From Erwinia sp050410775 (GTDB lineage: Bacteria; Pseudomonadota; Gammaproteobacteria; Enterobacterales; Enterobacteriaceae), in NCBI RefSeq assembly GCF_050410775.1, contig NZ_CP191229.1: 64,000 bases of DNA; one strand, given 5' to 3'. Shown piece by piece: positions 15,886 to 25,375 of this stretch (position 1 is the stretch's first letter; every line of letters begins with the position of its first letter). The notes beneath the pieces were generated by a model that saw only the letters and a list, made by a program, of their open reading frames with translations, was not told where the DNA came from and did not search any database. Position numbers and translations under genes: made by a program.

Positions 15886-18435
15886 CTACTTGCCGAACAT
15901 ATCTTTAATCCAGCCCGCCACGCCGTCGCTATCCTTCTGCTCGCCTTGCGGCTGCTGCTGTTGCTGCTCCTGCGGCTGTCCGCCCTGCTGTTGCTGCTGC
16001 TCAAGCAGCTGATCCAGCTGCTGCTGTTGCTGCTGCGTCTGCTGCTGGCAAAGCGCATTTGCATCAAGCGTCCAGACGGGCAGAGTGCGCCAGCTGGTGC
16101 TGTCCGTTCCGCAGACAAAATTCCCGGCGGAATCGACGCTCATGGAGGCAATATCCTCCGGCGGCGTCGGCGTCAGCGGCATCGGTGCCTGGTTATCCAG
16201 ATAGCGGCGATAGATCTGCATCGCGCCGCTGGAACCGTACAGTTTGGTTGGCTGATTGTTGTCGCGGCCTACCCAGGTGATCGCCACCTCTTTACCATCA
16301 ATGCCGGCAAACCAGCTGTCCACCAGGTTATTGGTGGTGCCGGTTTTCCCTGCCAGGTGCGCTTGCGGGAAACGTGCGCCCAGCGCGTGAGCCGTACCTT
16401 GCTTAGCCACCTGCTGCATGGTGTAAAGCGTCAGATAGGCGGCCTGCGCGGGCACGGCGCGTTCAGCCTGAGGGAAACTCTGGTAGAGCACGGTGCCATC
16501 TTCGGCAATCACCGAACGCAGCGCGGAAAGCGTGGCCCGGTTACCGCCGCTGGCGATGGTCTGGAAGGCCTGCGCCACTTCGATCGGCGTCAGGTTGAGC
16601 GCCCCCAGCAGCATCGCGGGCACCGGCTGAATTTGCGCTTTCGGCACGCCAAGCTTGCCCCAGGTATCCACAATTTGCGGCAGGCCCAGCGTCATGCCCA
16701 GATTCACCGTTGGCACGTTCATCGAATGCGTCAGCGCGTCCACCAGCATCACCTGACCGCTGAAGCGGCGATCGTCATTCTGCGGTTTCCAGACCTTGCC
16801 GTTCGGCTGCTTGAGCGCGATTGGCTTATCTGCTATCCAGCTGTTAAGACGATAGGTGTCCGGCTGGCTGAGCGCGGTCAGATAGGTGGCCGGTTTCGCC
16901 AGGGAGCCTATCGAGCGACGCGCCTGTAGCGCACGGTTATAGCCCGCAAACTGCGGATCGGCGCCGCCGACCATCGCCCGTACTTCGCCGCTGAAGCGAT
17001 CGACGATCACCATGGCGGTTTCCAGATCTTTCAGGCCGCGCTGTTTACGCAGCGTCGGAATGCCATCCTCAACGGATTTCTCCGCCGCATCCTGAGAGAC
17101 GGGATCCAGCGTAGTGAAAATTTTCACTCCGGAAAGATCCTTAACCTTGTCACCCAGCTTCGCCTGAAGTTCGTTACGCACCATCTCCATAAACGCGGGC
17201 TGCGGCGTAATCACCCCGCCCTTCGGCTGTACGCCCAGCGGACGTGCGCTGAGCATGTCATACAGCTCCTGATCAATGACCTTCTGCTGCTGCAGCAGGC
17301 GTAACACCAGGTTGCGTCGCTCAAGCGAGAGCTTAGGGTTGCGCCACGGATTATAGAGCGAGGCGCCTTTCACCATACCTACCAGCAACGCCTGTTGATC
17401 GAGGCTCAGTTCATCGACCGGACGACCAAAATAGTAGAGGCTTGCCAGCGGGAAACCGCGGATCTCATCGTTGCCCGCCTGACCGAGATAGACCTCGTTC
17501 AGGTAGAGTTCCAGGATGCGATCCTTGCTGTAGCGGGCATCCATAATCAGCGCCATATAGGCTTCATTGGCCTTACGCCACAGCGAACGCTCGTTGGTCA
17601 GAAACAGGTTTTTTACCAGCTGCTGCGTCAGCGTACTGCCGCCCTGCACCGCCCGGCCTGCGGTGATATTGGCGAGGAAAGCGCGGCCGATAGAGTAAAG
17701 GCTGACGCCATCATGCGTGTAAAAGTGCCGATCCTCGGTGGCAATCAGCGTATCCACCAGCAGATCCGGGAAACCGGCGCGCGGTACGAACAGGCGCTGC
17801 TCACCGTTCGGCGATTGCAGCATGGTAATCAGGCGCGGATCGAGGCGGAAAAAGCCAAAATCACGGCCGCTGTCCAGATTCTTGATTTCAGCAAGCGTAT
17901 CGTTGCTGAAGCTCAGGCGGGCGCGGATCTGACCCTCTTTGCTGTCCGGGAAATCGAACGGACGGCGGATCATTTCAATGCTGTTGCCCTTGACGGTGAA
18001 CTCGCCCGGGCGGGTCATCCGCGTCACTTCACGGTACTGCGTCCCTTCCAGCAGCGCGATCATCTCTTTCTTGTTCCAGGACATGCCCGGTTCAAGGTTG
18101 ACCATGCGGCCATAAACCGTCGCCGGCAGCTGCCAGACTTTGCCATCGATGCGGCTGCGGATCTGTGAGTCGAGGTAAACCCCGTACGCGGCCATCACCA
18201 CGATAAAGACCAGCAACAGCTTAAGCAGCAGGCTCAGCCAGCCTCTTTTTTTACGTGGCGAACGCCCTTTTCCTTTACGTGGCACCGGTGTTACCTCCTC
18301 GTTCTCATGGTCATCTTCCTGAACAGGCTCAAAATTATCATTATCGTCTTCCCTGCGGCGCCCTCGGCCCGCCCTTCTGCGCGGGGGTTTGGGCTGTTTG
18401 CCTTTTCGCCCAATGGGTTCGCGATCGTCAGACAT
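15886..18435 (-). CDS. mrcB: bifunctional penicillin-binding protein 1B
   Basis: This 849-residue class A PBP polymerises and cross-links peptidoglycan. Order: basic cytoplasmic tail (1-70, many Arg/Lys and Asp/Glu), one membrane helix (about 68-88), UB2H-like domain, GT51 glycosyltransferase with the catalytic EDRHFYTHDGVS, then transpeptidase with SxxK (SIGSLAKP), SMN and KTGTTNN. The C-terminal 70 residues are very rich in Gln and longer than I expect for E. coli; the encoding CAG/CTG-like repeats (about 15930-16045) are coding, not a free microsatellite. LpoB, its activator, is not in the window. Confidence 0.95.
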   Translation of the reverse strand: MSDDREPIGRKGKQPKPPRRRAGRGRRREDDNDNFEPVQEDDHENEEVTPVPRKGKGRSPRKKRGWLSLLLKLLLVFIVVMAAYGVYLDSQIRSRIDGKVWQLPATVYGRMVNLEPGMSWNKKEMIALLEGTQYREVTRMTRPGEFTVKGNSIEMIRRPFDFPDSKEGQIRARLSFSNDTLAEIKNLDSGRDFGFFRLDPRLITMLQSPNGEQRLFVPRAGFPDLLVDTLIATEDRHFYTHDGVSLYSIGRAFLANITAGRAVQGGSTLTQQLVKNLFLTNERSLWRKANEAYMALIMDARYSKDRILELYLNEVYLGQAGNDEIRGFPLASLYYFGRPVDELSLDQQALLVGMVKGASLYNPWRNPKLSLERRNLVLRLLQQQKVIDQELYDMLSARPLGVQPKGGVITPQPAFMEMVRNELQAKLGDKVKDLSGVKIFTTLDPVSQDAAEKSVEDGIPTLRKQRGLKDLETAMVIVDRFSGEVRAMVGGADPQFAGYNRALQARRSIGSLAKPATYLTALSQPDTYRLNSWIADKPIALKQPNGKVWKPQNDDRRFSGQVMLVDALTHSMNVPTVNLGMTLGLPQIVDTWGKLGVPKAQIQPVPAMLLGALNLTPIEVAQAFQTIASGGNRATLSALRSVIAEDGTVLYQSFPQAERAVPAQAAYLTLYTMQQVAKQGTAHALGARFPQAHLAGKTGTTNNLVDSWFAGIDGKEVAITWVGRDNNQPTKLYGSSGAMQIYRRYLDNQAPMPLTPTPPEDIASMSVDSAGNFVCGTDSTSWRTLPVWTLDANALCQQQTQQQQQQLDQLLEQQQQQGGQPQEQQQQQPQGEQKDSDGVAGWIKDMFGK

Positions 18436-18542
18436 CTGTTTCTCTTCTCCAGCACCAGCTGTCGGCAGGGCCGACTACTCTGTTGATACGCATTCAGTTT
18501 CGGAACGGGAACCTTCCGAAATGCATTCCGCCGCGCCGCCGT

Positions 18543-20984
18543 TCAGGACGGCGCGGAATATTTTTTGGTACGCCGCGTGGGCAGCGCATTTGCCGGATCG
18601 TCCGGCCAGACGTGTTTTGGGTAGCGTCCCTTCATCTCTTTCTGCACTTCCCGGTAAGCGCCCTGCCAGAAGGCCGCTAAATCACGCGTGATTTGCAGCG
18701 GGCGCTGCGCGGGGGAAAGCAGTTCCAGCACCAGCGGGATACGCCCTGCGGCCACGCTCGGGCTATGCGCCTCACCAAACATCTCCTGAAGGCGAACCGC
18801 CAGCGCGGGCGGCTTCTCCTCGTCGTAGCGAACAGGGAGGCGGCTACCGGTGGGCACAGTGTAATGAGTTGGCAGGACAGTATCCAGTTGCTGACGCTGT
18901 GACCATGTGAGCAATTGTAATAATGCGCTGGCCGCGTCAATCTGCTTCAGCCCCTTCGCATCCCGGACGCCGCTCATCACCGGCAGCAGCCACTGCGTCA
19001 GGGAGGCGAGCAGCCCCTCCACGCTGGCATCAGGCCACTTCTCCTCGGGCAGCCAGCGGGCCGCACAGACCAGGCGGATACGCAGCTGCTCGGCCTGCGG
19101 CGTCCAGTTAAGCACCGACAGGCCACGGCGGCGGACCCAGCGCAGCATCGCCGGATGCAGCGTCTCCTCATCGGGCTTGTTAAGCGGCTGCACCTTAAGC
19201 ACCAGTTCGCCAATCTGTTCCCGTCGCCAGGCGCGCAGCGTGCCGCGCTCATCGTCCCACTCCACCTCGGTTCGCTGTTCAACCAGCGAAGGTCGCTGGG
19301 CGACAAGACTATCGATATCCAGCGGCATCGCCTGCAGGATGCGGGCGTCAGGCTGCGTACTGCTCTGCAACAGGCCTGGCGCAATCAGCCACTCATAACG
19401 GTTCAGCGCCTCGGTACTCTCCAGCATTGCGCCCGTGCCGTTAGCCAGCTGGTAGCGCCCTTCGCCGCCGCGCCGCCGGGCGATCCGGTCAGGGAAAGCG
19501 GTCGCCAGCAGCGGCGCGATCCAGGCGCTATCCGGCGTGCCGCCGTTAACCCTGAGACGCGACTGGAGCTGTCTGGCTCTGCTCTGCCAGTTCGGCTGGG
19601 AACGGTGAAAACTGTCGCGCAGATCGGGCGTGTCGCGGGAAGGCTCCTCCAGCATCGCCACCAGCCGTGTGGCCGTGGCGACGCGATCCGGATCGCTGCC
19701 GGCCTCAATCAGCATCGCCGCAAACCTTGGCTCGCTGCCGATGCGGCTCATGCTGCGCCCCTTCGCGGTCAGCTGCCCGGCGGCATCGACGGCGCCGAGC
19801 TGAAGCAGCAGCGTTTGGGCCTGCTGAATGCCGCCCGCCGGCGGCCTGTCCAGCCAGGTGAGTTGGGAGACGTCACGGCAGCCCCACTGCAACAGATCGA
19901 GCCAGAGCGAGGCAAGGTCGGCATGGAGAATTTCCGCATCGCTGTGGCTGGCCGCCCGTCCCGCCTGCTCCCGATCGATCAGGTGCAGAGCGATCCCCGG
20001 TTCAAGGCGTCCTGCCCGTCCGGCCCGCTGGGTCATTGAGGCCTGGCTGACGCGCTGCGTTTGCAGACGGGTCAGCCCCGTGCGCGTATCAAAGACCGCA
20101 TTGCGCTCCAGCGCACTGTCCACCACCAGCCGGATGCCTTCAATGGTCAGGCTGGTCTCCGCGATGTTGGTTGCCAGCACCACTTTGCGTCGTCCGCTGC
20201 GGGCAGGAAGGATAGCTTTGCGCTGGCTGGCCAGCGGTAGCGCGCCATAAAGCGGGCAAAGATCGACATCTTCCGCCACCATGGCGGCAAGCTGCGTCTG
20301 GACGCGTTGGATCTCCCCTACGCCGGGCAGAAACAGCAGCAGCGAGCCGCTTTCCTCTCGCAGTAGCTGGCTTACCTGCCTTGCTACCGCGTCTTCAAAA
20401 CGGAGACCTGCAGCCAGAGAGACGTAGCGGCGATCCACGGGATATGCGCGCCCTTCCGAACAGAGGGAGGGCGCCTCCGGCAGCAGCGCCCGCAAGCGCG
20501 CATTATCAAGCGTTGCGGACATCAGCAGGATTTTCAGATCGTCGCGCAGGCCCTGCTGCACGTCCAGCAGCAGCGCCAGCGCTAAATCCGCCTGCAAGCT
20601 GCGCTCATGAAATTCATCCAGAATCACTAACGACACGCCTTCCAGCATCGGATCCTGTTGCAGCATGCGGGTCAGAATCCCTTCGGTGACCACTTCGAGG
20701 CGCGTGGCGGGGCCGGTGCGGCGCTCTGAGCGCATCCGGTAGCCAATGGTTTCTCCCGGCTCTTCATTCAGCTGTTCAGCCAGCCGCTGCGCCACGTTAC
20801 GCGCCGCCAGACGGCGGGGCTCAAGCAGCAGAATTCGTCCGCTGAAACCGGCCTGAGCGAGCAGTTGCAGCGGCAGCCAGGTCGACTTTCCGGCGCCGGT
20901 AGGCGCCGCCAGCAGCACCTGTGGGGAAGCGCGCAGCGCCAGCAGCAGCTCGGGTAAAACGGCACTGACCGGTAATGAACTCAC
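18543..20984 (-). CDS. hrpB: ATP-dependent helicase HrpB
   Basis: This 813-residue DEAH-box helicase of the DExH family has Walker A (APTGAGKST), DEFH box (VILDEFHERS), SAT motif (LMSATLDN) and motif VI (QRAGRAGRLEPG), then the HrpB-specific C-terminal domain ending DDPANALPTRRTKKY. Its precise cellular role is not well defined; it resembles eukaryotic RNA-processing helicases. The start is GTG at 20984, giving MSSLPVSAVLPELL as in E. coli. It is divergent from thpR, with 77 bp between. Confidence 0.93.
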   Translation of the reverse strand: MSSLPVSAVLPELLLALRASPQVLLAAPTGAGKSTWLPLQLLAQAGFSGRILLLEPRRLAARNVAQRLAEQLNEEPGETIGYRMRSERRTGPATRLEVVTEGILTRMLQQDPMLEGVSLVILDEFHERSLQADLALALLLDVQQGLRDDLKILLMSATLDNARLRALLPEAPSLCSEGRAYPVDRRYVSLAAGLRFEDAVARQVSQLLREESGSLLLFLPGVGEIQRVQTQLAAMVAEDVDLCPLYGALPLASQRKAILPARSGRRKVVLATNIAETSLTIEGIRLVVDSALERNAVFDTRTGLTRLQTQRVSQASMTQRAGRAGRLEPGIALHLIDREQAGRAASHSDAEILHADLASLWLDLLQWGCRDVSQLTWLDRPPAGGIQQAQTLLLQLGAVDAAGQLTAKGRSMSRIGSEPRFAAMLIEAGSDPDRVATATRLVAMLEEPSRDTPDLRDSFHRSQPNWQSRARQLQSRLRVNGGTPDSAWIAPLLATAFPDRIARRRGGEGRYQLANGTGAMLESTEALNRYEWLIAPGLLQSSTQPDARILQAMPLDIDSLVAQRPSLVEQRTEVEWDDERGTLRAWRREQIGELVLKVQPLNKPDEETLHPAMLRWVRRRGLSVLNWTPQAEQLRIRLVCAARWLPEEKWPDASVEGLLASLTQWLLPVMSGVRDAKGLKQIDAASALLQLLTWSQRQQLDTVLPTHYTVPTGSRLPVRYDEEKPPALAVRLQEMFGEAHSPSVAAGRIPLVLELLSPAQRPLQITRDLAAFWQGAYREVQKEMKGRYPKHVWPDDPANALPTRRTKKYSAPS

Positions 20985-21061
20985 GTCTCTGCTCCATAAC
21001 GATATGGTCTTAATTAGCCGGGCATTGTAGCATTCCTGTTTCTGGAATACCGGAGAGCACT

Positions 21062-21589
21062 ATGCGCGATCGTAAAAGGCTGTTTTTCGGCATCAGCGTG
21101 CCGGAAACCTGCCGGCAGAGCCTGATTCAGTGGCGTGCTGAGACCTTCAGCGCGGAGGTGGGCCGTCCCGTCGCCGCCGCGAACCTGCATCTGACGCTGG
21201 CCTTTCTGGGCGACGTCAGCGAAGAGAAATCCTCCGCGCTGCAACAGCTTGCCGCCCGCATTCAGCAGCCTGCTTTTACGCTGGCGCTGGATGATGCGGG
21301 TCACTGGCCCCGCTCCGGCGTGGTCTGGCTCGGCCCGAAGCAGGCGCCACGGGGGCTGATTCAGCTGGCGCAGCTGCTCCGCTCCCAGGCTGCCCGCAGC
21401 GGATGTTACCAAAGTCCGCTACCCTTTCATCCTCATGTCACATTACTGCGCCATGTTATGCAGCCGGTCCCGTTACCGCCGCGTAATTTCAGCTGGCAGT
21501 TTCGCGTCGAACGCTTTGCGCTTTACCAGTCGGTCACCGCGCAGGGCCGGACTCGCTACGACGAAATTGCCGGATGGGCGCTAACTTAG
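21062..21589 (+). CDS. thpR: RNA 2',3'-cyclic phosphodiesterase ThpR (LigT)
   Basis: This 175-residue 2H phosphoesterase opens 2',3'-cyclic phosphate ends of RNA and can join tRNA halves in vitro. The two catalytic HxTx motifs are present: HLTLAFLG and HVTLLR. A FFGISVPE opening is typical of the family. It is 7 bp upstream of sfsA and probably co-transcribed. Confidence 0.93.
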   Translation: MRDRKRLFFGISVPETCRQSLIQWRAETFSAEVGRPVAAANLHLTLAFLGDVSEEKSSALQQLAARIQQPAFTLALDDAGHWPRSGVVWLGPKQAPRGLIQLAQLLRSQAARSGCYQSPLPFHPHVTLLRHVMQPVPLPPRNFSWQFRVERFALYQSVTAQGRTRYDEIAGWALT

Positions 21590-21596
21590 GACGTTT

Positions 21597-22301
21597 ATGG
21601 ACTATTATCCCGCACTGCGCCCGGCGACGCTGGTTAAGCGCTACAAGCGTTTTCTGGCCGACGTGATCACCCCGGAAGGTGAAGCGCTGACGATCCACTG
21701 TGCAAATACCGGCGCCATGACGGGCTGCGCCACGCCGGGCGATACCGTCTGGTACTCCACTTCCGACAGCCCGACGCGAAAATATCCGCATGGTTGGGAG
21801 CTGACGGAGACGCAACAGGGTGACTGGATTTGCGTGAACACCCTGCGCGCAAACGGCCTGGTCAGAGAGGCGCTGGAGGCAGATCGCATTCCGGCCTTCA
21901 CCGGTTACACCAGCCTGCGTAGCGAAGTGAAATATGGCTCTGAAAAGAGCCGCATAGACTTTCTGTTACAGGCAAATAACCAGGTGAACTGCTATATTGA
22001 AGTCAAATCCGTGACGCTGTTACAGCAGGGAAAAGGGTATTTTCCGGATGCGGTCACTGAACGAGGCCAGAAACACCTGCGCGAGCTGGCGAAGATTTCT
22101 GAAAATGGCGATCGGGCGGTGCTCTTTTTTGCCGTTTTGCACTCGGGGATTGAGGACGTTTCCCCCGCGCGTCATATTGATGCGCGCTACGCAGAACTAC
22201 TGACGCAGGCGCAGCAGAGTGGTGTTGAAGTGGTGTGTTACAAGGCGGAACTCTCACCCGCGGGCATAACACTGCAAAAACCCCTGGTTGTTGAGTTGTA
22301 A
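21597..22301 (+). CDS. sfsA: SfsA family protein (DNA/RNA nuclease SfsA)
   Basis: This 234-residue protein, the same length as E. coli SfsA, was first linked to sugar-fermentation stimulation and maltose genes. It carries a DNA-binding OB-like N-terminal part and a nuclease-fold core with SRIDFLLQ and YIEVKSVTL, matching the PD-(D/E)xK pattern (Asp, then Glu-x-Lys). The NTGAMTGCATPG segment is diagnostic. Its position between thpR and dksA is conserved in enterobacteria. Confidence 0.94.
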   Translation: MDYYPALRPATLVKRYKRFLADVITPEGEALTIHCANTGAMTGCATPGDTVWYSTSDSPTRKYPHGWELTETQQGDWICVNTLRANGLVREALEADRIPAFTGYTSLRSEVKYGSEKSRIDFLLQANNQVNCYIEVKSVTLLQQGKGYFPDAVTERGQKHLRELAKISENGDRAVLFFAVLHSGIEDVSPARHIDARYAELLTQAQQSGVEVVCYKAELSPAGITLQKPLVVEL

Positions 22302-22470
22302 AATCAGCGGCAATTTGCTTTATTGGCGGGGCGCTAAATACGCTTTTCCTCACAGGCTTGTCAAGGCATGTTCAGGAATAATTGCTAACCTTAAGCGCTT
22401 CTGTTATTTATAGCGGCCTGTTTTTTTCCCCTTTGGGGATCGATAGTGCGTGTTATCCAGGAGAAACAGC

Positions 22471-22926
22471 ATGCAAGAAGGGCAAACCCGTAAAACCTCG
22501 TCCCTGAGTATTCTCGCCATCGCTGGGGTGGAGCCATACCAAGAGAAGCCGGGTGAAGAGTACATGAATGAAGCCCAGCTGGAGCATTTCAAGAAGATCC
22601 TTGAAGCCTGGCGCAACCAGCTTCGGGATGAAGTTGATCGTACGGTAACGCACATGCAAGACGAAGCCGCCAACTTCCCCGATCCGGTTGACCGCGCTGC
22701 ACAGGAAGAGGAATTTAGCCTTGAACTGCGTAACCGTGACCGCGAGCGCAAGCTGATCAAAAAGATCGAAAAAACGCTGAAGAAAGTGGAAGACGATGAT
22801 TTCGGCTTCTGTGAATCCTGCGGCGTTGAAATCGGTATCCGTCGCCTTGAGGCGCGTCCTACCGCCGATCTCTGTATTGACTGTAAAACGCTGGCAGAAA
22901 TCCGCGAAAAACAGATGGCTGGCTAA
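22471..22926 (+). CDS. dksA: RNA polymerase-binding transcription factor DksA
   Basis: This 151-residue protein inserts a coiled coil into the RNA polymerase secondary channel and works with ppGpp to control rRNA and amino-acid promoters. The coiled-coil tip DPVDRA carries the key Asp71 and Asp74, and the zinc finger has four cysteines (CESCG and CIDC). The sequence is nearly identical to E. coli. The ATG at 22471 has CAGGAG 7 nt upstream; the frame extends to 22450 without support. gluQ follows 63 bp downstream as in E. coli. Confidence 0.98.
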   Translation: MQEGQTRKTSSLSILAIAGVEPYQEKPGEEYMNEAQLEHFKKILEAWRNQLRDEVDRTVTHMQDEAANFPDPVDRAAQEEEFSLELRNRDRERKLIKKIEKTLKKVEDDDFGFCESCGVEIGIRRLEARPTADLCIDCKTLAEIREKQMAG

Positions 22927-22989
22927 CGGCCATCAGATTGTGCAGTGAGGCAGGTACTTCACCCGCTTCACTGCCGATCTTCTGCAACG

Positions 22990-23874
22990 ATGAAATCTGC
23001 TTATATTGGTCGCTTTGCGCCTTCCCCTTCCGGTGAACTCCACTTTGGCTCCCTGATTGCCGCTCTGGGCAGTTTTTTGCGCGCGCGCGCAGCGCAGGGC
23101 GAGTGGCGGGTCCGCATTGAAGATATCGATCCTCCCCGCGAAGCGCCCGGCGCGGCAAAGCGCATTCTCCAGCAGCTTGAACAGTACGGTCTGCACTGGG
23201 ACGGTGATATCGTCTGGCAGTCACAGCGCCATGAGGCCTATCGCGAGGCGCTTAGCTGGCTTATAGCGCAGAAGCAGTGCTACTACTGCACCTGCCCACG
23301 TAGCCGCATTCAGCAAATTGGCGGTCTTTACGACGGTCACTGCCGCTCGCGCAATCAGGGTCCGGAAAACGCCGCGTTGCGCCTGCGCGTCGATCGGCCC
23401 GTCAGCCGGTTTCATGACCTGCTGCGCGGCGAGATCGTGGCAGATCCCGGTCTGGCGCGGGAAGATTTTATTATTCACCGCCGTGATGGGCTCTTTGCCT
23501 ATAACCTGGCGGTCGTTGTCGACGATCGCTTTCAGGGCATTACGGAAGTGGTGCGGGGAGCCGACCTGATTGAGCCGACGGTCAGGCAGATCGCCCTTTT
23601 CGACCGGTTTGGCTGGCAGGCGCCCGATTATTTTCATCTGCCGCTGGTCATCGCTCCCGACGGCAACAAGCTCTCAAAGCAGAACCGCGCGCCGCCTCTG
23701 CCCGGGGGCGATCCCCGCGCCGTGCTGGTGCAGGCCCTGCGTTTTCTGGGTCAGCCGGTCAGCGAGGGGTGGCAGGATCTGCCGCTGGCGGCGCTTTTAG
23801 CGCAGGCCATTACCCACTGGAACGTGGCGACAATTCCGCATCAGGACGCTTTGAGAGAGGATGCAGGCAGATGA
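22990..23874 (+). CDS. gluQ: glutamyl-queuosine tRNA(Asp) synthetase
   Basis: This 294-residue truncated GluRS paralogue glutamylates the queuosine of tRNA(Asp) rather than the 3' end. It has the HIGH-like motif in GRFAPSPSGELHFGSL, the KMSKS-like KLSKQN, and zinc ligands in YYCTCPRSR plus YDGHC. It lacks an anticodon-binding domain, as expected for the family. The frame begins upstream at 22945, but homologues start near MKSAYIGRF, so the ATG at 22990 is used. Confidence 0.93.
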   Translation: MKSAYIGRFAPSPSGELHFGSLIAALGSFLRARAAQGEWRVRIEDIDPPREAPGAAKRILQQLEQYGLHWDGDIVWQSQRHEAYREALSWLIAQKQCYYCTCPRSRIQQIGGLYDGHCRSRNQGPENAALRLRVDRPVSRFHDLLRGEIVADPGLAREDFIIHRRDGLFAYNLAVVVDDRFQGITEVVRGADLIEPTVRQIALFDRFGWQAPDYFHLPLVIAPDGNKLSKQNRAPPLPGGDPRAVLVQALRFLGQPVSEGWQDLPLAALLAQAITHWNVATIPHQDALREDAGR

Positions 23875-23956
23875 GCATTCTCAAACGGGCCGCACTGAGC
23901 TATGATTAGCCGCTGTTTTTTATCGTCCCGCTTCATTGTCACTATCGAGGTGTCCC

Positions 23957-25375
23957 ATTTTTACCCGAGTTGCTAATTTTTGCCGAAAAGTTCTGAGTCG
24001 CGAAGAAGAGGCACCCGCCGAGGTCGGCCAGGCGCATCAGATGACCGTAATCCCTCGCGACGGCCATACTATTTCGCGTAAAGACATCAGTGAAAATGCC
24101 CTCAAGGTGCTCTACCGGCTGAATAAAGCGGGATATGAAGCCTACCTTGTCGGGGGCGGCGTGCGCGATCTGCTGCTGGGGAAAAGGCCAAAAGATTTTG
24201 ATGTGACGACCAACGCCACGCCGGAGCAGATGCGCAAGCTCTTCCGCAATTGCCGGTTGGTGGGCCGCCGTTTCCGTCTGGCGCACGTTATGTTTGGCCC
24301 GGAAATTATCGAAGTGGCGACCTTCCGTGGCCATCATGAAGCGGAACAGGTGACGGAAGATCGTAACACTTCCCAGCGTGGCCAGAACGGTATGCTGCTG
24401 CGTGACAATATTTTCGGCACGATTGAAGACGATGCACAGCGCCGTGACCTGACGATCAACAGCCTCTATTACAGCGTTGCCGATTTTTCGGTGCGTGACT
24501 ATGTCGGCGGCCTTAACGATCTTAAACAGGGCATCGTGCGGCTGATTGGCGATCCGGAGACCCGCTACCGCGAAGATCCGGTGCGGATGCTGCGCGTTAT
24601 CCGTTTCGCCGCCAAGCTGGATATGTCCATTGCGGCTGAGACTGCCGAACCGATCCCGCGCCTCGCCACGCTGCTGCACGATATTCCACCTGCGCGCCTC
24701 TTTGAAGAGACGCTGAAGCTGCTTCAGGCCGGCTACGGCTACAGCACCTATCTCCAGCTGCGCGAATATCAGCTGTTCCAGCCGCTGTTCCCGGTTCTGA
24801 CCCGCTACTTCACGGAGAAGGGCGATACGAACATGGAGCGGATGATCGTTCAGGTGCTGAAAAATACCGATAACCGTATCCATAACCAGATGCGCGTTAA
24901 TCCGGCGTTCCTCTTCTCCGCCATGTTCTGGTATCCGCAGCTTGAAGCGGCGCAGAAAATCGCTCAGGAGAGCGGGCTGGCCTACTATGACGCCTTTGCG
25001 CTGGCGATGAATGACGTGCTGGATGAAGCCTGCCGTTCGCTGGCGATCCCGAAACGCATTACCTCTCTGGTGCGCGATATCTGGCAGCTTCAGCTTCGCC
25101 TCTCCCGCCGTCACGGCAAGCGCGCCTGGAAGCTGATGGAGCATCCAAAATTCCGCGCCGCCTACGATCTGCTGGCGCTGCGTGCTGAAGTGGAAAATAA
25201 CCCGGAGCTGCTCAAGCTCTCCGCCTGGTGGAATGAGTTTCAGGTTGCGGCACCGCCACAGCAGAAAACCATGCTCAATACGCTCGGTGACGATCCGGTG
25301 CCCCGCCGCCGCACCCGCCGTCCGCGCAAGCGCGTCCCTGGCCCACGCCGCGACGGTAACAGCAGCAACGCATGA
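23957..25375 (+). CDS. pcnB: poly(A) polymerase I PcnB, with AUU start codon
   Basis: This 472-residue enzyme adds poly(A) tails that speed RNA decay and controls ColE1 plasmid copy number. The nucleotidyltransferase core GGGVRDLLLGKRPKDFDVTTNATPE with its Asp pair, RNA-binding helices and the basic C-terminal tail (RRRTRRPRKR) are all present. No ATG, GTG or TTG lies at the conserved N-terminus IFTRVANFCRKVLSREEE, but the codon there is ATT at 23957, with CGAGGTG 4 nt upstream. E. coli pcnB is known to start at AUU, so the same start is assigned. An in-frame TTG at 23936 is the only nearby alternative and would add seven unconserved residues. It overlaps folK by 4 bp. Confidence 0.93.
   Translation: MFTRVANFCRKVLSREEEAPAEVGQAHQMTVIPRDGHTISRKDISENALKVLYRLNKAGYEAYLVGGGVRDLLLGKRPKDFDVTTNATPEQMRKLFRNCRLVGRRFRLAHVMFGPEIIEVATFRGHHEAEQVTEDRNTSQRGQNGMLLRDNIFGTIEDDAQRRDLTINSLYYSVADFSVRDYVGGLNDLKQGIVRLIGDPETRYREDPVRMLRVIRFAAKLDMSIAAETAEPIPRLATLLHDIPPARLFEETLKLLQAGYGYSTYLQLREYQLFQPLFPVLTRYFTEKGDTNMERMIVQVLKNTDNRIHNQMRVNPAFLFSAMFWYPQLEAAQKIAQESGLAYYDAFALAMNDVLDEACRSLAIPKRITSLVRDIWQLQLRLSRRHGKRAWKLMEHPKFRAAYDLLALRAEVENNPELLKLSAWWNEFQVAAPPQQKTMLNTLGDDPVPRRRTRRPRKRVPGPRRDGNSSNA

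Noticed and set aside
15930..16045. Free microsatellite or CRISPR-like repeat
   Set aside because: The repeats are in-frame Gln codons of the MrcB tail, without spacers.
15946..16929. 327-codon plus-strand ORF opposite mrcB
   Set aside because: The poly-Leu start is the reverse of MrcB Gln codons; no start signal or domain.
19155..20039. 294-codon plus-strand ORF opposite hrpB
   Set aside because: Antisense to a fully conserved helicase with no motif of its own.
22390..22395. CTTAAG upstream of dksA as another PmrA site
   Set aside because: Only one half-site; no second half at the required 5-bp spacing.
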